From an uncultured Paenibacillaceae bacterium (GTDB taxonomy: Bacteria > Bacillota > Bacilli > Paenibacillales > K13): a stretch of DNA of 64,000 nt. Where the stretch lies: contig CAJXLT010000007.1 of assembly GCA_913056365.1 (NCBI GenBank), positions 62,001 to 126,000 of the forward strand. Reading direction: 5' to 3'. The first letter of the stretch is position 1; every line of letters starts with the position of its first letter. The translations under genes and the position numbers were made by a program. Below, piece after piece: positions 56,006 through 63,944 of this stretch. The notes under the pieces were generated by a model, which was not told the origin of the DNA, searched no databases, and saw nothing but the letters and a program-made list of their open reading frames with translations.

Positions 56006-56287
56006 GTGAGCAACATGTCTAACACGAAACGAATCATGATAAGTCTGCCCGACAATTTATTGCAAGAGGTCGACGGTATTGTGCAGCAGGAGAATTCCAA
56101 TCGCAGCGAATTCATCCGGCAAGCCATGAAGGTGTACTTGCTCGAACGGAAAAAACGCCATCTACGTGAAATGATGCAGCGGGGATATATGGAAATGGCC
56201 AAAATTAACCTGAACATGGCATCGGAAGCATTTCATGCGGAGGAAGACGCGGACAGTACTTTAGACCGCTTAGTAAGCGGGGTGTAG
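56006..56287 (+). CDS. ndoAI: Antitoxin EndoAI (MazE type, ribbon-helix-helix)
   Basis: A 93-residue antitoxin. The N-terminal ribbon-helix-helix KRIMISLPDNLLQEVDGIV (about 8-26) and SNRSEFIRQAMKVYLLERKK bind DNA and dimerise. The C-terminal part neutralises EndoA. It starts with GTG, eight bases after GGGGGTG. The toxin gene begins three bases after its stop. B. subtilis YdcD is the equivalent, and the pair usually autoregulates. Confidence 0.92.
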   Translation: MSNMSNTKRIMISLPDNLLQEVDGIVQQENSNRSEFIRQAMKVYLLERKKRHLREMMQRGYMEMAKINLNMASEAFHAEEDADSTLDRLVSGV

Positions 56288-56290
56288 TGA

Positions 56291-56641
56291 TTGATAGTCA
56301 AACGAGGCGATGTGTTCTTCGCAGATTTGTCTCCGGTAGTCGGTTCGGAGCAGGGCGGGGTGCGGCCGGTTCTGGTCATTCAGAACGATATCGGCAACCG
56401 ATTCAGTCCGACCGTCATCGTAGCGGCAATTACAGCGCAGATCCAGAAAGCCAAGCTGCCGACACATGTAGAAATTGATGCGAAAGCACATGGATTCGAC
56501 CGGGATTCGGTCATCTTGTTGGAGCAGATTCGTACGATTGACAAACAGCGACTAACGGATAAAATTACCCATTTGGAAGATGATATGATGCGCAGAGTAG
56601 ATGATGCGTTGCAAATTAGTGTAGGTCTCATCGATTTCTAA
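56291..56641 (+). CDS. ndoA: mRNA interferase EndoA (MazF type)
   Basis: A 116-residue endoribonuclease of the MazF family, almost identical in the conserved parts to B. subtilis EndoA (YdcE): [54 protein letters not shown]. Bacillus EndoA cuts at UACAU sites. It starts with TTG at 56291. Translation is coupled to the antitoxin by the close spacing. A terminator follows at 56710. Confidence 0.96.
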   Translation: MIVKRGDVFFADLSPVVGSEQGGVRPVLVIQNDIGNRFSPTVIVAAITAQIQKAKLPTHVEIDAKAHGFDRDSVILLEQIRTIDKQRLTDKITHLEDDMMRRVDDALQISVGLIDF

Positions 56642-56709
56642 TCGAACCCGCAAGCAAGTAATAGGCATAAGCTTCAAAGCCTGTTTCGTGGGAATACGTG
56701 ATTATGGGG

Positions 56710-56732
56710 AAGCTCCTTGGCAGGAGCTTTTC
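56710..56732 (+). terminator. Terminator of the EndoAI/EndoA operon
   Basis: AAGCTCCT and AGGAGCTT arms around TGGC, followed by TTCTT. Confidence 0.7.
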
Positions 56733-56829
56733 TTCCGTTACTGGCGTCATAGCAACCATACATTAATCATAGGTTATAAGTTTTGAAGGGATAATATATT
56801 GTAATGCGTGAATGTGAGGAGAGGTAGAG

Positions 56830-59049
56830 ATGGACAAGCAGCTAGCAGAGACACAGGGTATCCAAGCCCCAATAGTTGACGAAGCGTATGAGAAGGCTGT
56901 ACAAGAGCGGATTCGGAAGCAAATCGCCGCTGAGCTGAAGCTATCGGCCAAGCAGGTAAACACAACAGCGGGGCTCTTGGATGAAGGGAATACGATTCCC
57001 TTCATCGCACGCTATCGGAAAGAGATGACCGGAGAGCTGGACGAGAACGAACTGCGCGCGATCGAGGAACGGTTAGGCTATTTGCGAAATCTGGAGAACC
57101 GTAAGTTGGAAGTGCTGCGTCTTATCGAGGAGCAGGGCAAGCTGACGGGACAATTACGTGATGCGGTGCTGGCTTCCGGAAAACTGCAGGAGGTCGAAGA
57201 CCTGTATAGACCGTATAAGCAGAAGCGGAAAACTCGCGCCAGCGCAGCCAAGGAGAGAGGGCTGGAGCCTTTGGCGGATTGGTTGCTCGAGCAGCGCCAG
57301 ACCGGATCAGTCGAAGAACAGGCGAAGCTGTACATATCTGAGGATAAGGGAGTGCAGTCTGCAGAAGAGGCGCTGCAAGGTGCGATGGACATTATCGCGG
57401 AAGGTACCGCTGACGATGCAAGGATTCGTGCATGGATCCGAGCGTTCACCCATGACCAAGGAACGATGCGCACGGAAGCGAAGGACACGGAGCAAGAGTC
57501 TGTTTATGAAATGTATTATGCTTACAACGAGCCTGTGCGCAAGCTGCCACCGCATCGTATCTTGGCCATTAATAGAGGAGAGCGCGAGGATGTACTGAAG
57601 GTTGCGATCGATACACCAGTTGAGCGCATTCATGATTACATAGCGAGAAGAATAATCAAGCGGGAGTCCATTGCCAAGCCATACTTGCTAATGGCAGTGG
57701 AGGACGGGTACAAACGGCTGATCGCACCTTCCATCGAACGTGAAGTGCGCGGTGAGATGACAGAACGGGCAGAAGCGCATGCCATCGATATATTCGCCGC
57801 GAACTTGCGTAATTTGCTGCTGCAGCCGCCGGTAAGAGGGAAGATCGCCCTCGGCGTAGACCCGGCGTATCGCACGGGCTGCAAGCTGGCAGCTGTAGAT
57901 GATACTGGCAAGGTGTTGGAGGTAGCGGTTACTTATCCAACACCGCCGCACAACAAAATCGCTGAGGCAGAAGCGGTCTTCAATAGGCTGATTCAGCAAT
58001 ATAACGTGGAATTAATCGTCATCGGCAACGGTACGGCTTCCAGAGAGACGGAATTGTTCGTAGCAGAGCTGATCAAGAAGTCTGGTCATGCCCATGTGCG
58101 CTACATTATTGTCAACGAAGCGGGTGCCAGTGTCTATTCGGCATCGAAGATCGCGCAAGAGGAATTTCCGGATTTCGATGTAGCAGAGCGCAGCGCGGTC
58201 TCCATCGCCCGCCGTATTCAAGACCCGCTGGCCGAGCTGGTCAAAATCGAGCCAAAGGCTATCGGCGTTGGACAATACCAGCATGATGTGCAGCAGAAGC
58301 GGCTGGAAGAAAGCTTGAAGGTTGTCGTAGAATCTGCAGTTAACCATGTAGGCGTTGACTTGAACACAGCTTCCTCCTCGTTGCTTAGCTACGTGGCGGG
58401 GGTGAATACGACAATCGCGAGAAATATCGTGAAATTCAGAGAGGAGCACGGCAAGTTCAGCCAGCGTTCGCAGGTGCAGAAGGTACCACGCCTTGGTGCC
58501 AAGACATTCGAACAATGCGTTGGTTTTCTACGCATTCCAGACGGTGATAATCTGATTGACAATACGCCGATTCATCCGGAGTCTTATGCAATCGTGGACA
58601 AGTTGTTTCGCTTGCTCGACTTGAACGAATCGATGCTCGGCACACCGGATTTGAAGGAGCGGCTGCGCCAGTTAGATGTGGAGCAGCTAGCTGCGCAACT
58701 GGAAGTTGGCGTGCCGACCTTGCGGGATATCGTCGACAGCCTGCTTAGACCTGGGCGTGATCCGCGTGAGGAACTGCCTGGCCCGATCTTCCATACCGAT
58801 GTATTGAAGCTGGAGGACTTGAAGCCTGGTATGGAGCTGCATGGAACTGTACGCAATGTGATCGACTTCGGCGCGTTCGTCGATATCGGCGTGAAGAATG
58901 ACGGACTTGTACACATTTCGCAACTGAGCGATCGATACGTGAAGCATCCGATGGATGTTGTATCGGTGGGGGATACGGTTACCGTGTGGGTGTTGCAAGT
59001 GGATGAGAAGAAGGGACGAGTAGGCTTGACTATGCGCAAGCCGGATTAG
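56830..59049 (+). CDS. tex: Tex-family RNA-binding protein
   Basis: A 739-residue protein of the Tex/Spt6 type. The N-terminal helical region holds NTIPFIARYRKEMTGELDE (about 53-72). A YqgF/RNase H-like domain (about 335-460) has GVDPAYRTGCKLAAVD. Helix-hairpin-helix segments follow, and an S1 RNA-binding domain ends the protein (about 660-735: GTVRNVIDFGAFVDIGVKNDG). Tex affects transcription and translation in many bacteria. B. subtilis YdcI has the same place. Its terminator is at 59067-59094. The start follows GAGGAGAGG. Confidence 0.95.
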   Translation: MDKQLAETQGIQAPIVDEAYEKAVQERIRKQIAAELKLSAKQVNTTAGLLDEGNTIPFIARYRKEMTGELDENELRAIEERLGYLRNLENRKLEVLRLIEEQGKLTGQLRDAVLASGKLQEVEDLYRPYKQKRKTRASAAKERGLEPLADWLLEQRQTGSVEEQAKLYISEDKGVQSAEEALQGAMDIIAEGTADDARIRAWIRAFTHDQGTMRTEAKDTEQESVYEMYYAYNEPVRKLPPHRILAINRGEREDVLKVAIDTPVERIHDYIARRIIKRESIAKPYLLMAVEDGYKRLIAPSIEREVRGEMTERAEAHAIDIFAANLRNLLLQPPVRGKIALGVDPAYRTGCKLAAVDDTGKVLEVAVTYPTPPHNKIAEAEAVFNRLIQQYNVELIVIGNGTASRETELFVAELIKKSGHAHVRYIIVNEAGASVYSASKIAQEEFPDFDVAERSAVSIARRIQDPLAELVKIEPKAIGVGQYQHDVQQKRLEESLKVVVESAVNHVGVDLNTASSSLLSYVAGVNTTIARNIVKFREEHGKFSQRSQVQKVPRLGAKTFEQCVGFLRIPDGDNLIDNTPIHPESYAIVDKLFRLLDLNESMLGTPDLKERLRQLDVEQLAAQLEVGVPTLRDIVDSLLRPGRDPREELPGPIFHTDVLKLEDLKPGMELHGTVRNVIDFGAFVDIGVKNDGLVHISQLSDRYVKHPMDVVSVGDTVTVWVLQVDEKKGRVGLTMRKPD

Positions 59050-59066
59050 GCACATATGAACATAAG

Positions 59067-59094
59067 AAAAGAGGGATGCGCGTATCCCTCTTTT
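59067..59094. terminator. Bidirectional terminator between tex and cmpA
   Basis: AAAAGAGGGAT and ATCCCTCTTTT arms around GCGCGT. An A-run on one side and a T-run on the other let it serve both convergent genes. Confidence 0.85.
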
Positions 59095-59251
59095 AATTTT
59101 GCCGTGTATGATGTTCGGAATTATCGCTCTCCTCACCAGCTTCAACATGACGCGTTCGGTAGAAGTACCAGCAGTCGTTGAGCAGCCGGATTTGGCGCCG
59201 GTCCTTGCTCTGGTAAGCGCGCAACAATTGATTGTACAGCCATTTCGGCAT
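59093..59251 (-). CDS. cmpA: Cortex morphogenetic protein CmpA
   Basis: A 52-residue minus-strand gene, with ATG at 59251 and TAA at 59095-59093. It begins MPKWLYNQLLRAYQSKD, then IRLLNDCWYFYR. B. subtilis CmpA (37 residues) begins MPNWLKKQMQRAF and has LNQCWYFYRKK, so the match is strong over the first 35 residues. CmpA controls cortex assembly and works as an adaptor for ClpXP degradation of SpoIVA. Here it has a polar extension of about 17 residues rich in Glu, Asp, Ser and His. AAAGGGG lies upstream. The location between tex and the SprT-like gene matches B. subtilis. A plus-strand ORF over the same bases is a shadow. Confidence 0.9.
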   Translation of the reverse strand: MPKWLYNQLLRAYQSKDRRQIRLLNDCWYFYRTRHVEAGEESDNSEHHTRQN

Positions 59252-59429
59252 GAGACTCACATCCCCTTTCCAGCTGTCGAATCATGGGCGGCGTGCAAGT
59301 GGATAGTTCCATGCTATGCTCAGCCTAGGCTGTTGTGTCTGTCCTATGTAGCTTTTGCGGAATGGATGGGCCACATACACGAAATGGGGAATTTCCAATG
59401 ACTAAATACAGCACAATACTATGTATAGC

Positions 59430-59792
59430 TTACCCGTGCAGTCCTTCTTCCTCTTCTTCGTACCATTGTTCAAGCTGAGCTTGTAAGGCGCGAATTTCGG
59501 TTAGTAATGAAAGTAACGGATAAGATGATTCCTGCAAGGAAGCGAAGGAAGCCTCCAGCTCATTCAAGTACGTCAACCCATGCTCCACGGTGAGGTGATT
59601 GTCGTGAAGCTCCAGCGCTTCGCACTCTGCCAGCACTGCAGGCAGCTGTGGCTTGTTAGGGACAGTCAGCTTGTCCAATTCTTTGTGCAATCGGCGATTT
59701 AATGCACTCAGTTGATAAGCATGCGTAGCGGGCATTTGGACAAATTCCAATCGATCCCCGTCTTGCAGCAGCACATATTTCCATTTTGCCAT
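59430..59792 (-). CDS. Hypothetical protein, 120 aa
   Basis: A soluble acidic protein. Residues about 1-20 are strand-like (KWKYVLLQDGDRLEFVQM). The remainder is helical and Leu/Glu-rich, ending WYEEEEEGLHG, so coiled-coil pairing is likely. A ribosome-binding site (GGAGAG) lies upstream. It is divergent from the SprT-like gene. I do not recognise the family. Confidence 0.6.
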   Translation of the reverse strand: MAKWKYVLLQDGDRLEFVQMPATHAYQLSALNRRLHKELDKLTVPNKPQLPAVLAECEALELHDNHLTVEHGLTYLNELEASFASLQESSYPLLSLLTEIRALQAQLEQWYEEEEEGLHG

Positions 59793-59829
59793 GATCTTGT
59801 GTTCTCCTCTCTCCAGTCATAAGCTCTAC

Positions 59830-59860
59830 TTGACAGTGTATCCTATGCTTCGGTTACAAT
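59830..59860 (+). promoter_or_regulatory. Candidate promoter of the SprT-like gene
   Basis: TTGACA (59830-59835) and TACAAT (59855-59860). The spacing is 19 bases, longer than the best 17. Confidence 0.45.
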
Positions 59861-59890
59861 TCAAGTAAGCGTGAGGGCGGAGGTGCGACA

Positions 59891-60352
59891 GTGACCGATC
59901 AGGAATTACAGACATGGGTGGAGCAAATTTCATTGGCATCGTTCCAGCTCCCATTCCGCCATCGGGCTAGCTTCAACAGACGGTTGCGTGCAACAGGAGG
60001 TAGGTACTTCACAGGCTCGCACAATATCGAGATTAGCTGGCTGCAATGGGAGAAGCATGGGGCAGAAGAAGTGGAGAAGATTATCAAGCATGAGCTGTGC
60101 CATTATCATTTGCACTTGGCCAAGAGAGGATACAGACACCGCGATGCTGATTTCAAATATTGGCTAGCCCGAGTCGGCGGCAGCCGTTACTGTAAGGCGG
60201 TAGCTGAGAAGCAGAAAGAGCCGTATCGGTACAGGCTCCTATGCCGTTCGTGCGGGATGCAATATATGCGCAAGCGGAAGGTGGACGTCTCCCGTTACGT
60301 GTGCGGCAAGTGCAGAGGCAAGCTAAATCTACAAAATGTGGACAGCCCTTGA
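59891..60352 (+). CDS. SprT-like zinc metalloprotein (YdcK)
   Basis: A 153-residue protein. IIKHELCHYHLHLA (about 68-81) carries the HExxH-like zinc motif as HELCH, and CRSCGMQYMRKRKVDVSRYVCGKC (split: CRSCGMQY and YVCGKC) forms a C-terminal zinc ribbon. SprT-like proteins are related to the DNA-protein crosslink protease SPRTN, though the Bacillus members are uncharacterised. It starts with GTG after GGAGGTG. It is last in the ydcC-ydcK-like block, and its stop overlaps the -35 box of the tRNA promoter. Confidence 0.88.
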   Translation: MTDQELQTWVEQISLASFQLPFRHRASFNRRLRATGGRYFTGSHNIEISWLQWEKHGAEEVEKIIKHELCHYHLHLAKRGYRHRDADFKYWLARVGGSRYCKAVAEKQKEPYRYRLLCRSCGMQYMRKRKVDVSRYVCGKCRGKLNLQNVDSP

Positions 60353-60377
60353 CTTGGCAGGGAGAACATGATAAATT
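60349..60377 (+). promoter_or_regulatory. Promoter of the first tRNA genes
   Basis: TTGACT (60349-60354), 17 bases, TAAATT (60372-60377), placed 11 bases before tRNA-Asn. Confidence 0.65.
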
Positions 60378-60388
60378 ATATTTTGCAT

Positions 60389-60464
60389 TCCCTGATAGCT
60401 CAGCTGGTAGAGCACTCGGCTGTTAACCGAGTTGTCGCAGGTTCGAGTCCTGCTCGGGGAGCCA
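60389..60464 (+). tRNA. tRNA-Asn (GTT)
   Basis: 76 bases. Acceptor TCCCTGA/TCGGGGA, anticodon loop CTGTTAA with GTT at 60422-60424, T-arm GCAGG-TTCGAGT-CCTGC, and an encoded CCA. Confidence 0.97.
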
Positions 60465-60563
60465 TATTGCCATCTACTCCCGCACCAACATTCATCCGCG
60501 TTATGACGCACCCTAGTCAACAATGGATGCTTGGTTGTGGGATTTGTTATCTTCGATATAGAT

Positions 60564-60652
60564 GGAGAGGTACCCAAGAGGCCGAAGGGGGCGCTTTGCT
60601 AAAGCGTTAGGGTGTAACAGCCGCGGGGGTTCGAATCCCCCTCTCTCCGCCA
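60564..60652 (+). tRNA. tRNA-Ser (GCT)
   Basis: 89 bases, with the long variable arm of class II tRNAs. Acceptor GGAGAGG/CTCTCC, loop TTGCTAA with GCT at 60598-60600, and an encoded CCA. Confidence 0.96.
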
Positions 60653-60687
60653 GTTATCTATGCCGAAATGATCCAGCAAAATAACAC

Positions 60688-60716
60688 TTGTCAAGCGAGA
60701 CAGTATCCGTTATAAT
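60688..60716 (+). promoter_or_regulatory. Promoter of the tRNA-Glu group
   Basis: TTGTCA (60688-60693), 17 bases, TATAAT (60711-60716). This lies about 80 bases before tRNA-Glu. Confidence 0.8.
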
Positions 60717-60794
60717 AACACTTGTCGCCTCGAAGGAAGCGTGCTTTACACAGCAGTTTTTGCGAATGGCAGACAGCTAGGAATTTGCGAATAT

Positions 60795-60866
60795 GGCCCG
60801 TTGGTCAAGGGGTTAAGACACCTCCCTTTCACGGAGGTAACAGGGGTTCGAATCCCCTACGGGTCA
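60795..60866 (+). tRNA. tRNA-Glu (TTC)
   Basis: 72 bases. Acceptor GGCCCGT/ACGGGTC, anticodon stem CCTCC/GGAGG, anticodon TTC at 60828-60830, T-arm GGGG-TTCGAAT-CCCC. CCA is not encoded. Confidence 0.96.
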
Positions 60867-60974
60867 TACAGAGATGTACCATAGGGGTAAGAACCCAGGG
60901 TTCGTCGAAGCGATGCTTCATCGAATTCACGACGCAGTCCCCTCACGAAGTGAGGGGCATCCCCTACGGGTCAT
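60852..60974 (+). repeat. Duplication of the tRNA-Glu 3' end, att-like
   Basis: ATCCCCTACGGGTCAT, the last 15 bases of tRNA-Glu plus one, is found at 60852-60867 and again at 60959-60974, exactly 107 bases apart. Between them lies a perfect hairpin CCCCTCAC/GTGAGGGG (60939-60957). Such 3'-end copies are what tRNA-targeting integrases leave, but no integrase is near. Confidence 0.8.
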
Positions 60975-61009
60975 CCTTATTCATTCCATATTTGGCAGGG
61001 ATGAATTAT

Positions 61010-61085
61010 GAGCCATTAGCTCAGCTGGTAGAGCACCTGACTTTTAATCAGGGTGTCGAAGGTTCGAGTCCTTCATGGCTCACCA
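61010..61085 (+). tRNA. tRNA-Lys (TTT)
   Basis: 76 bases. Acceptor GAGCCAT/ATGGCTC, loop CTTTTAA with TTT at 61043-61045, and an encoded CCA. Confidence 0.97.
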
Positions 61086-61171
61086 TTTTCTCTAATTGAG
61101 AAGATCGTATCCTCCTGCAACTTAGCGCAATAGGCCGCGAGGCCTCAGACAGCTTAGGATGCAGCATACAC

Positions 61172-61253
61172 GCGGTCGTGGTGGAACGGCAGACACGCTA
61201 TCTTGAGGGGGTAGTGCCCAATGGGCGTGAGGGTTCAAATCCCTCCGACCGCA
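61172..61253 (+). tRNA. tRNA-Leu (GAG)
   Basis: 82 bases, class II. Acceptor GCGGTCG/CGACCGC, loop TTGAGGG with GAG at 61205-61207. CCA is not encoded. A terminator follows. Confidence 0.93.
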
Positions 61254-61257
61254 TCAC

Positions 61258-61289
61258 AGATTCTGGCTTAGAGCTGGAATCTTTTTTTT
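61258..61289 (+). terminator. Terminator of the tRNA cluster
   Basis: AGATTC and GAATCT arms around TGGCTTAGAGCTG, then eight T. The following stretch, 61290-61765, has no gene or clear signal that I can support. Confidence 0.8.
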
Positions 61290-61765
61290 ATTGTTTGGCT
61301 CGCTACAATTCGGTGCAGCTGGCAAGTGTATGGTATTAGGTAGCAGCGATCAAGTCGTGTAATGGGCATTTGGTAGGATTGGGGGCGTGAATTCCTCCGA
61401 ATATGCAGGCAATGTTGGCTCAAAAGTGTGAATTTTTCGAAATACCTGCAGCTCTACATCTTTTATTTCTTGAAATGACTGCTTCTATGCTAGTGACCTT
61501 GGAGAGCCTGTACAACTGCAGTTATTAAGCAGATTAGGCGATTTTCACGTATGAATATCTGCACATTCGCATCTTTACTTCATGCTCATCCAACATTAAA
61601 TCAGATTTCAGAACTTGTGAGTACCGAGACGCGCTATTGGGGCGCTTAAGGTTGTCAATTTTCATAGCAATATTATTTTTTGAATACATAGATAATTCGT
61701 TGCAGGTAATTAGTCCTGTGTGTCGAAATAAGTGTTGGAATAAACTAGTCGAATGGAGGATCAAC

Positions 61766-62119
61766 ATGCAGAATCAAACAATTGTTCAGAATGTGAACAT
61801 CAATACCGGTACGGGGGCGTCAAGATCATATTTTGACGGGGGATTACTTAGTTTTCTTGGTTATGTCATACTCGGCATTCTGGTCACGGTATTCACCTTT
61901 GGGATTTGCTACCCGTGGAGCTTTACGATGTTATACAAATGGAAGGCGGAACATACGGTCATTGAAGGCAGGCGTCTGAAGTTCCATGGAACCGCTATTG
62001 GCCTCTTCGGCAACTGGATCAAATGGTGGTTGCTCTGCCTCATTACGTTAGGGATCTACAGTTTTTGGCTATTCATTGCTCTGGAGAAATGGAAGACGAA
62101 GCACACGACATTTGAATAA
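61766..62119 (+). CDS. DUF898/YjgN-like membrane protein
   Basis: A 117-residue protein with a polar N terminus of about 20 residues (TIVQNVNINTGTGASRSYF) and then two or three membrane helices. SYFDGGLLSFLGYVILG, TFGICYPWSFTMLYKWK, HTVIEGRRLKFHGTAIGLFG and ITLGIYSFWLFI recall DUF898 proteins. GGAGG lies six bases before the ATG at 61766; the frame is open further upstream but without a site. Function is unknown. The Asn-rich N terminus recalls a phage- or amyloid-like linker, but that is weak. Confidence 0.75.
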   Translation: MQNQTIVQNVNINTGTGASRSYFDGGLLSFLGYVILGILVTVFTFGICYPWSFTMLYKWKAEHTVIEGRRLKFHGTAIGLFGNWIKWWLLCLITLGIYSFWLFIALEKWKTKHTTFE

Positions 62120-62132
62120 TTGCTGCAAAGGA

Positions 62133-62166
62133 AAGGATTTCGGCTTATGGCTGGAGTCCTTTTTTA
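62133..62166 (+). terminator. Terminator after the DUF898-like gene
   Basis: AAGGATT pairs with AGTCCTT (one G-T pair), with CGGC/GCTG inside, then six T. Positions 62167-62410 show no gene. Confidence 0.65.
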
Positions 62167-62418
62167 CATGGATGGGTTAAGGCGGAGAAGGATTTCATGG
62201 TGTAATTATGCAGACATTTTCAACGAATGTTATCGAGAAAACGTATTTACTGGAAAATATTTATATGCTACTGTTAAGGGTGTCTAAATACCTATAAATT
62301 CAGACTTTAGTGAATAGAAAAGACGGACTATTGCGAAAACAGATTCGATCTATAGGGAATAAGAACTGCTCCTGAACTACTATGATGCAGCCGTATGAAA
62401 CACAAGGAGGTGATGCGC

Positions 62419-63942
62419 TTGCTCCGAATCGATCTGGATCAGATCCAAGAGCTTGCAAGAGGCATGTATACGCATAAGCAGCAGTTAGCTAGAATGAACA
62501 GCGACCTTGCTTCGATGAAGTCATGGATGGATCCCAATGTAGCGAATCGCAGCAATATTCGTGGTCACCTGCATCAAGCCGAGGGGAAGCTGCAGGAACT
62601 AGAAGACCGTATCGGTCGTCTTACTACATATCTCAATCAATCCGTCACGATGTACAGCACCTTGGAAGCGGACTTGTTGGCTAAGGCTCTGGCCATTGAT
62701 GAAGAGAAGCGAACGATATCGCCCCACTTGCAACAAGGGCAATCACCGGAGGAGCGAAGAGCCTACCTCACTGACCTTGTGAACCAAGGGGGAGCAGCAT
62801 CAGATTGGGCACGGCGTGAACGAATCAAGCTCGATCAAGCACACAGGCAAGAACTTATTCGCCAGATCCAAGCAGGAGGGGCGGCAGGAGAATGGGCCAA
62901 GCACGAGTTGGATCAGTGGGATCGCCTCACATCTACGAGCAGCAAGCCTGCCGCAGAACTAAGACCCTTCGATCCAGATAAGTCTATCCCAGTCGATGAT
63001 ATTCTCAATCGCGGGGATCCGGAAGTCGCGAAGCGATTATTCGACGGACCATTCGGTCGCATGACACCGGCTGACCAACTGAAGCTGATTCAGATCGTAG
63101 AAGAAGGTCAGAAGGAGTATGAGAAGAATCAGGAGAAGTATATCTACGGTCACAGCTTTGCCGACGGTTTCGGCAGAGGGATACAGAGCACACTCGATGG
63201 GCTCGTCCATGGCGTTTCGCATACGGTCCAGCATCCGATCCAAACAGGCCAAGCTCTGTTCCGAAATATGAAGGACTCGGTCACGGACCTTGTGAATGAT
63301 CCGTTCGGCGTAATAAAGCAAGGGTATACAGATACAGCGGAATCGATCGTCCGCTTCGTGGAAGCCAGCCCAAGCAAGAAAGGGCATGCGATTGGCGGCA
63401 TATTCACAAGTGCGGTGCTACTCAGAGGGGCAGATCGAATTGGAGGGAAGTTGTTCCGGGGTACAGACAGCGAGAGACGTGAGCATAAGGGGGAAGATAG
63501 TGGGGTTGGGGATGTAGGAGATATTCAATATAAAAAAATATCAGAAACGTCAGCAATAGATGTGAATAAATGGTGGAAGGAAGAGATGGGTTACGATGAA
63601 CCCCCTTATAAACCGGGGACAATTACTCAGGAAATAGAACTGTCTGAAAACACTACATTTGTACGTGTATATGATGGAGAGAATTCTGGCATGTATGGTG
63701 GATGGTTTATAAAAGGTGAAGACATTAAGGGATTAACACCAGCACAAATACAAGATAAATTTGCATTGCCAACAACCCCTAAATATGTAGTGGATTTAAA
63801 GTTGGATGCAGGAACCAGAATACGAACAGGATCTGCAAACCCCCTTTTTGGTCAGGAAGGCGGAGGTCAACAATTTGATTTAATGGGACATCGAGTAGGT
63901 AATTTCACAAATTCAAGACCATTATCACAAAGGAGTGAGTGA
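62419..63942 (+). CDS. LXG-like polymorphic toxin with variable C-terminal tip
   Basis: About 507 residues. The N-terminal region (about 1-100) is helical and begins LLRIDLDQIQELARGMYTHKQQL, like LXG/WXG100-type export domains delivered by ESX/Yuk type VII secretion. A middle helical region (about 100-330) and a Gly-rich hydrophobic stretch (GHAIGGIFTSAVLL) follow. From about residue 370 the base composition turns AT-rich and the sequence becomes a compact domain: PPYKPGTITQEIELSENTTF, FVRVYDG, LTPAQIQDKFALP, PKYVVDLKL and GGGQQFDL. I have seen such tips in secreted toxins of several phyla; its activity is unknown to me. TTG start, eight bases after GGAGG. A probable immunity gene follows. 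Confidence 0.75.
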   Translation: MLRIDLDQIQELARGMYTHKQQLARMNSDLASMKSWMDPNVANRSNIRGHLHQAEGKLQELEDRIGRLTTYLNQSVTMYSTLEADLLAKALAIDEEKRTISPHLQQGQSPEERRAYLTDLVNQGGAASDWARRERIKLDQAHRQELIRQIQAGGAAGEWAKHELDQWDRLTSTSSKPAAELRPFDPDKSIPVDDILNRGDPEVAKRLFDGPFGRMTPADQLKLIQIVEEGQKEYEKNQEKYIYGHSFADGFGRGIQSTLDGLVHGVSHTVQHPIQTGQALFRNMKDSVTDLVNDPFGVIKQGYTDTAESIVRFVEASPSKKGHAIGGIFTSAVLLRGADRIGGKLFRGTDSERREHKGEDSGVGDVGDIQYKKISETSAIDVNKWWKEEMGYDEPPYKPGTITQEIELSENTTFVRVYDGENSGMYGGWFIKGEDIKGLTPAQIQDKFALPTTPKYVVDLKLDAGTRIRTGSANPLFGQEGGGQQFDLMGHRVGNFTNSRPLSQRSE

Positions 63943-63944
63943 GC

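Noticed and set aside
59099-59401. 100-codon plus-strand ORF after tex
   Set aside because: It covers the CmpA gene on the other strand and the tex/cmpA terminator abuts it. Composition is not protein-like and no ribosome-binding site is present.
60722-61099. 125-codon ORF through the tRNA region
   Set aside because: It runs across tRNA-Glu and tRNA-Lys and so cannot be a real gene.
61534-61767. 77-codon minus-strand ORF
   Set aside because: No good ribosome-binding site, low-quality sequence, and it covers the start region of the DUF898-like gene.
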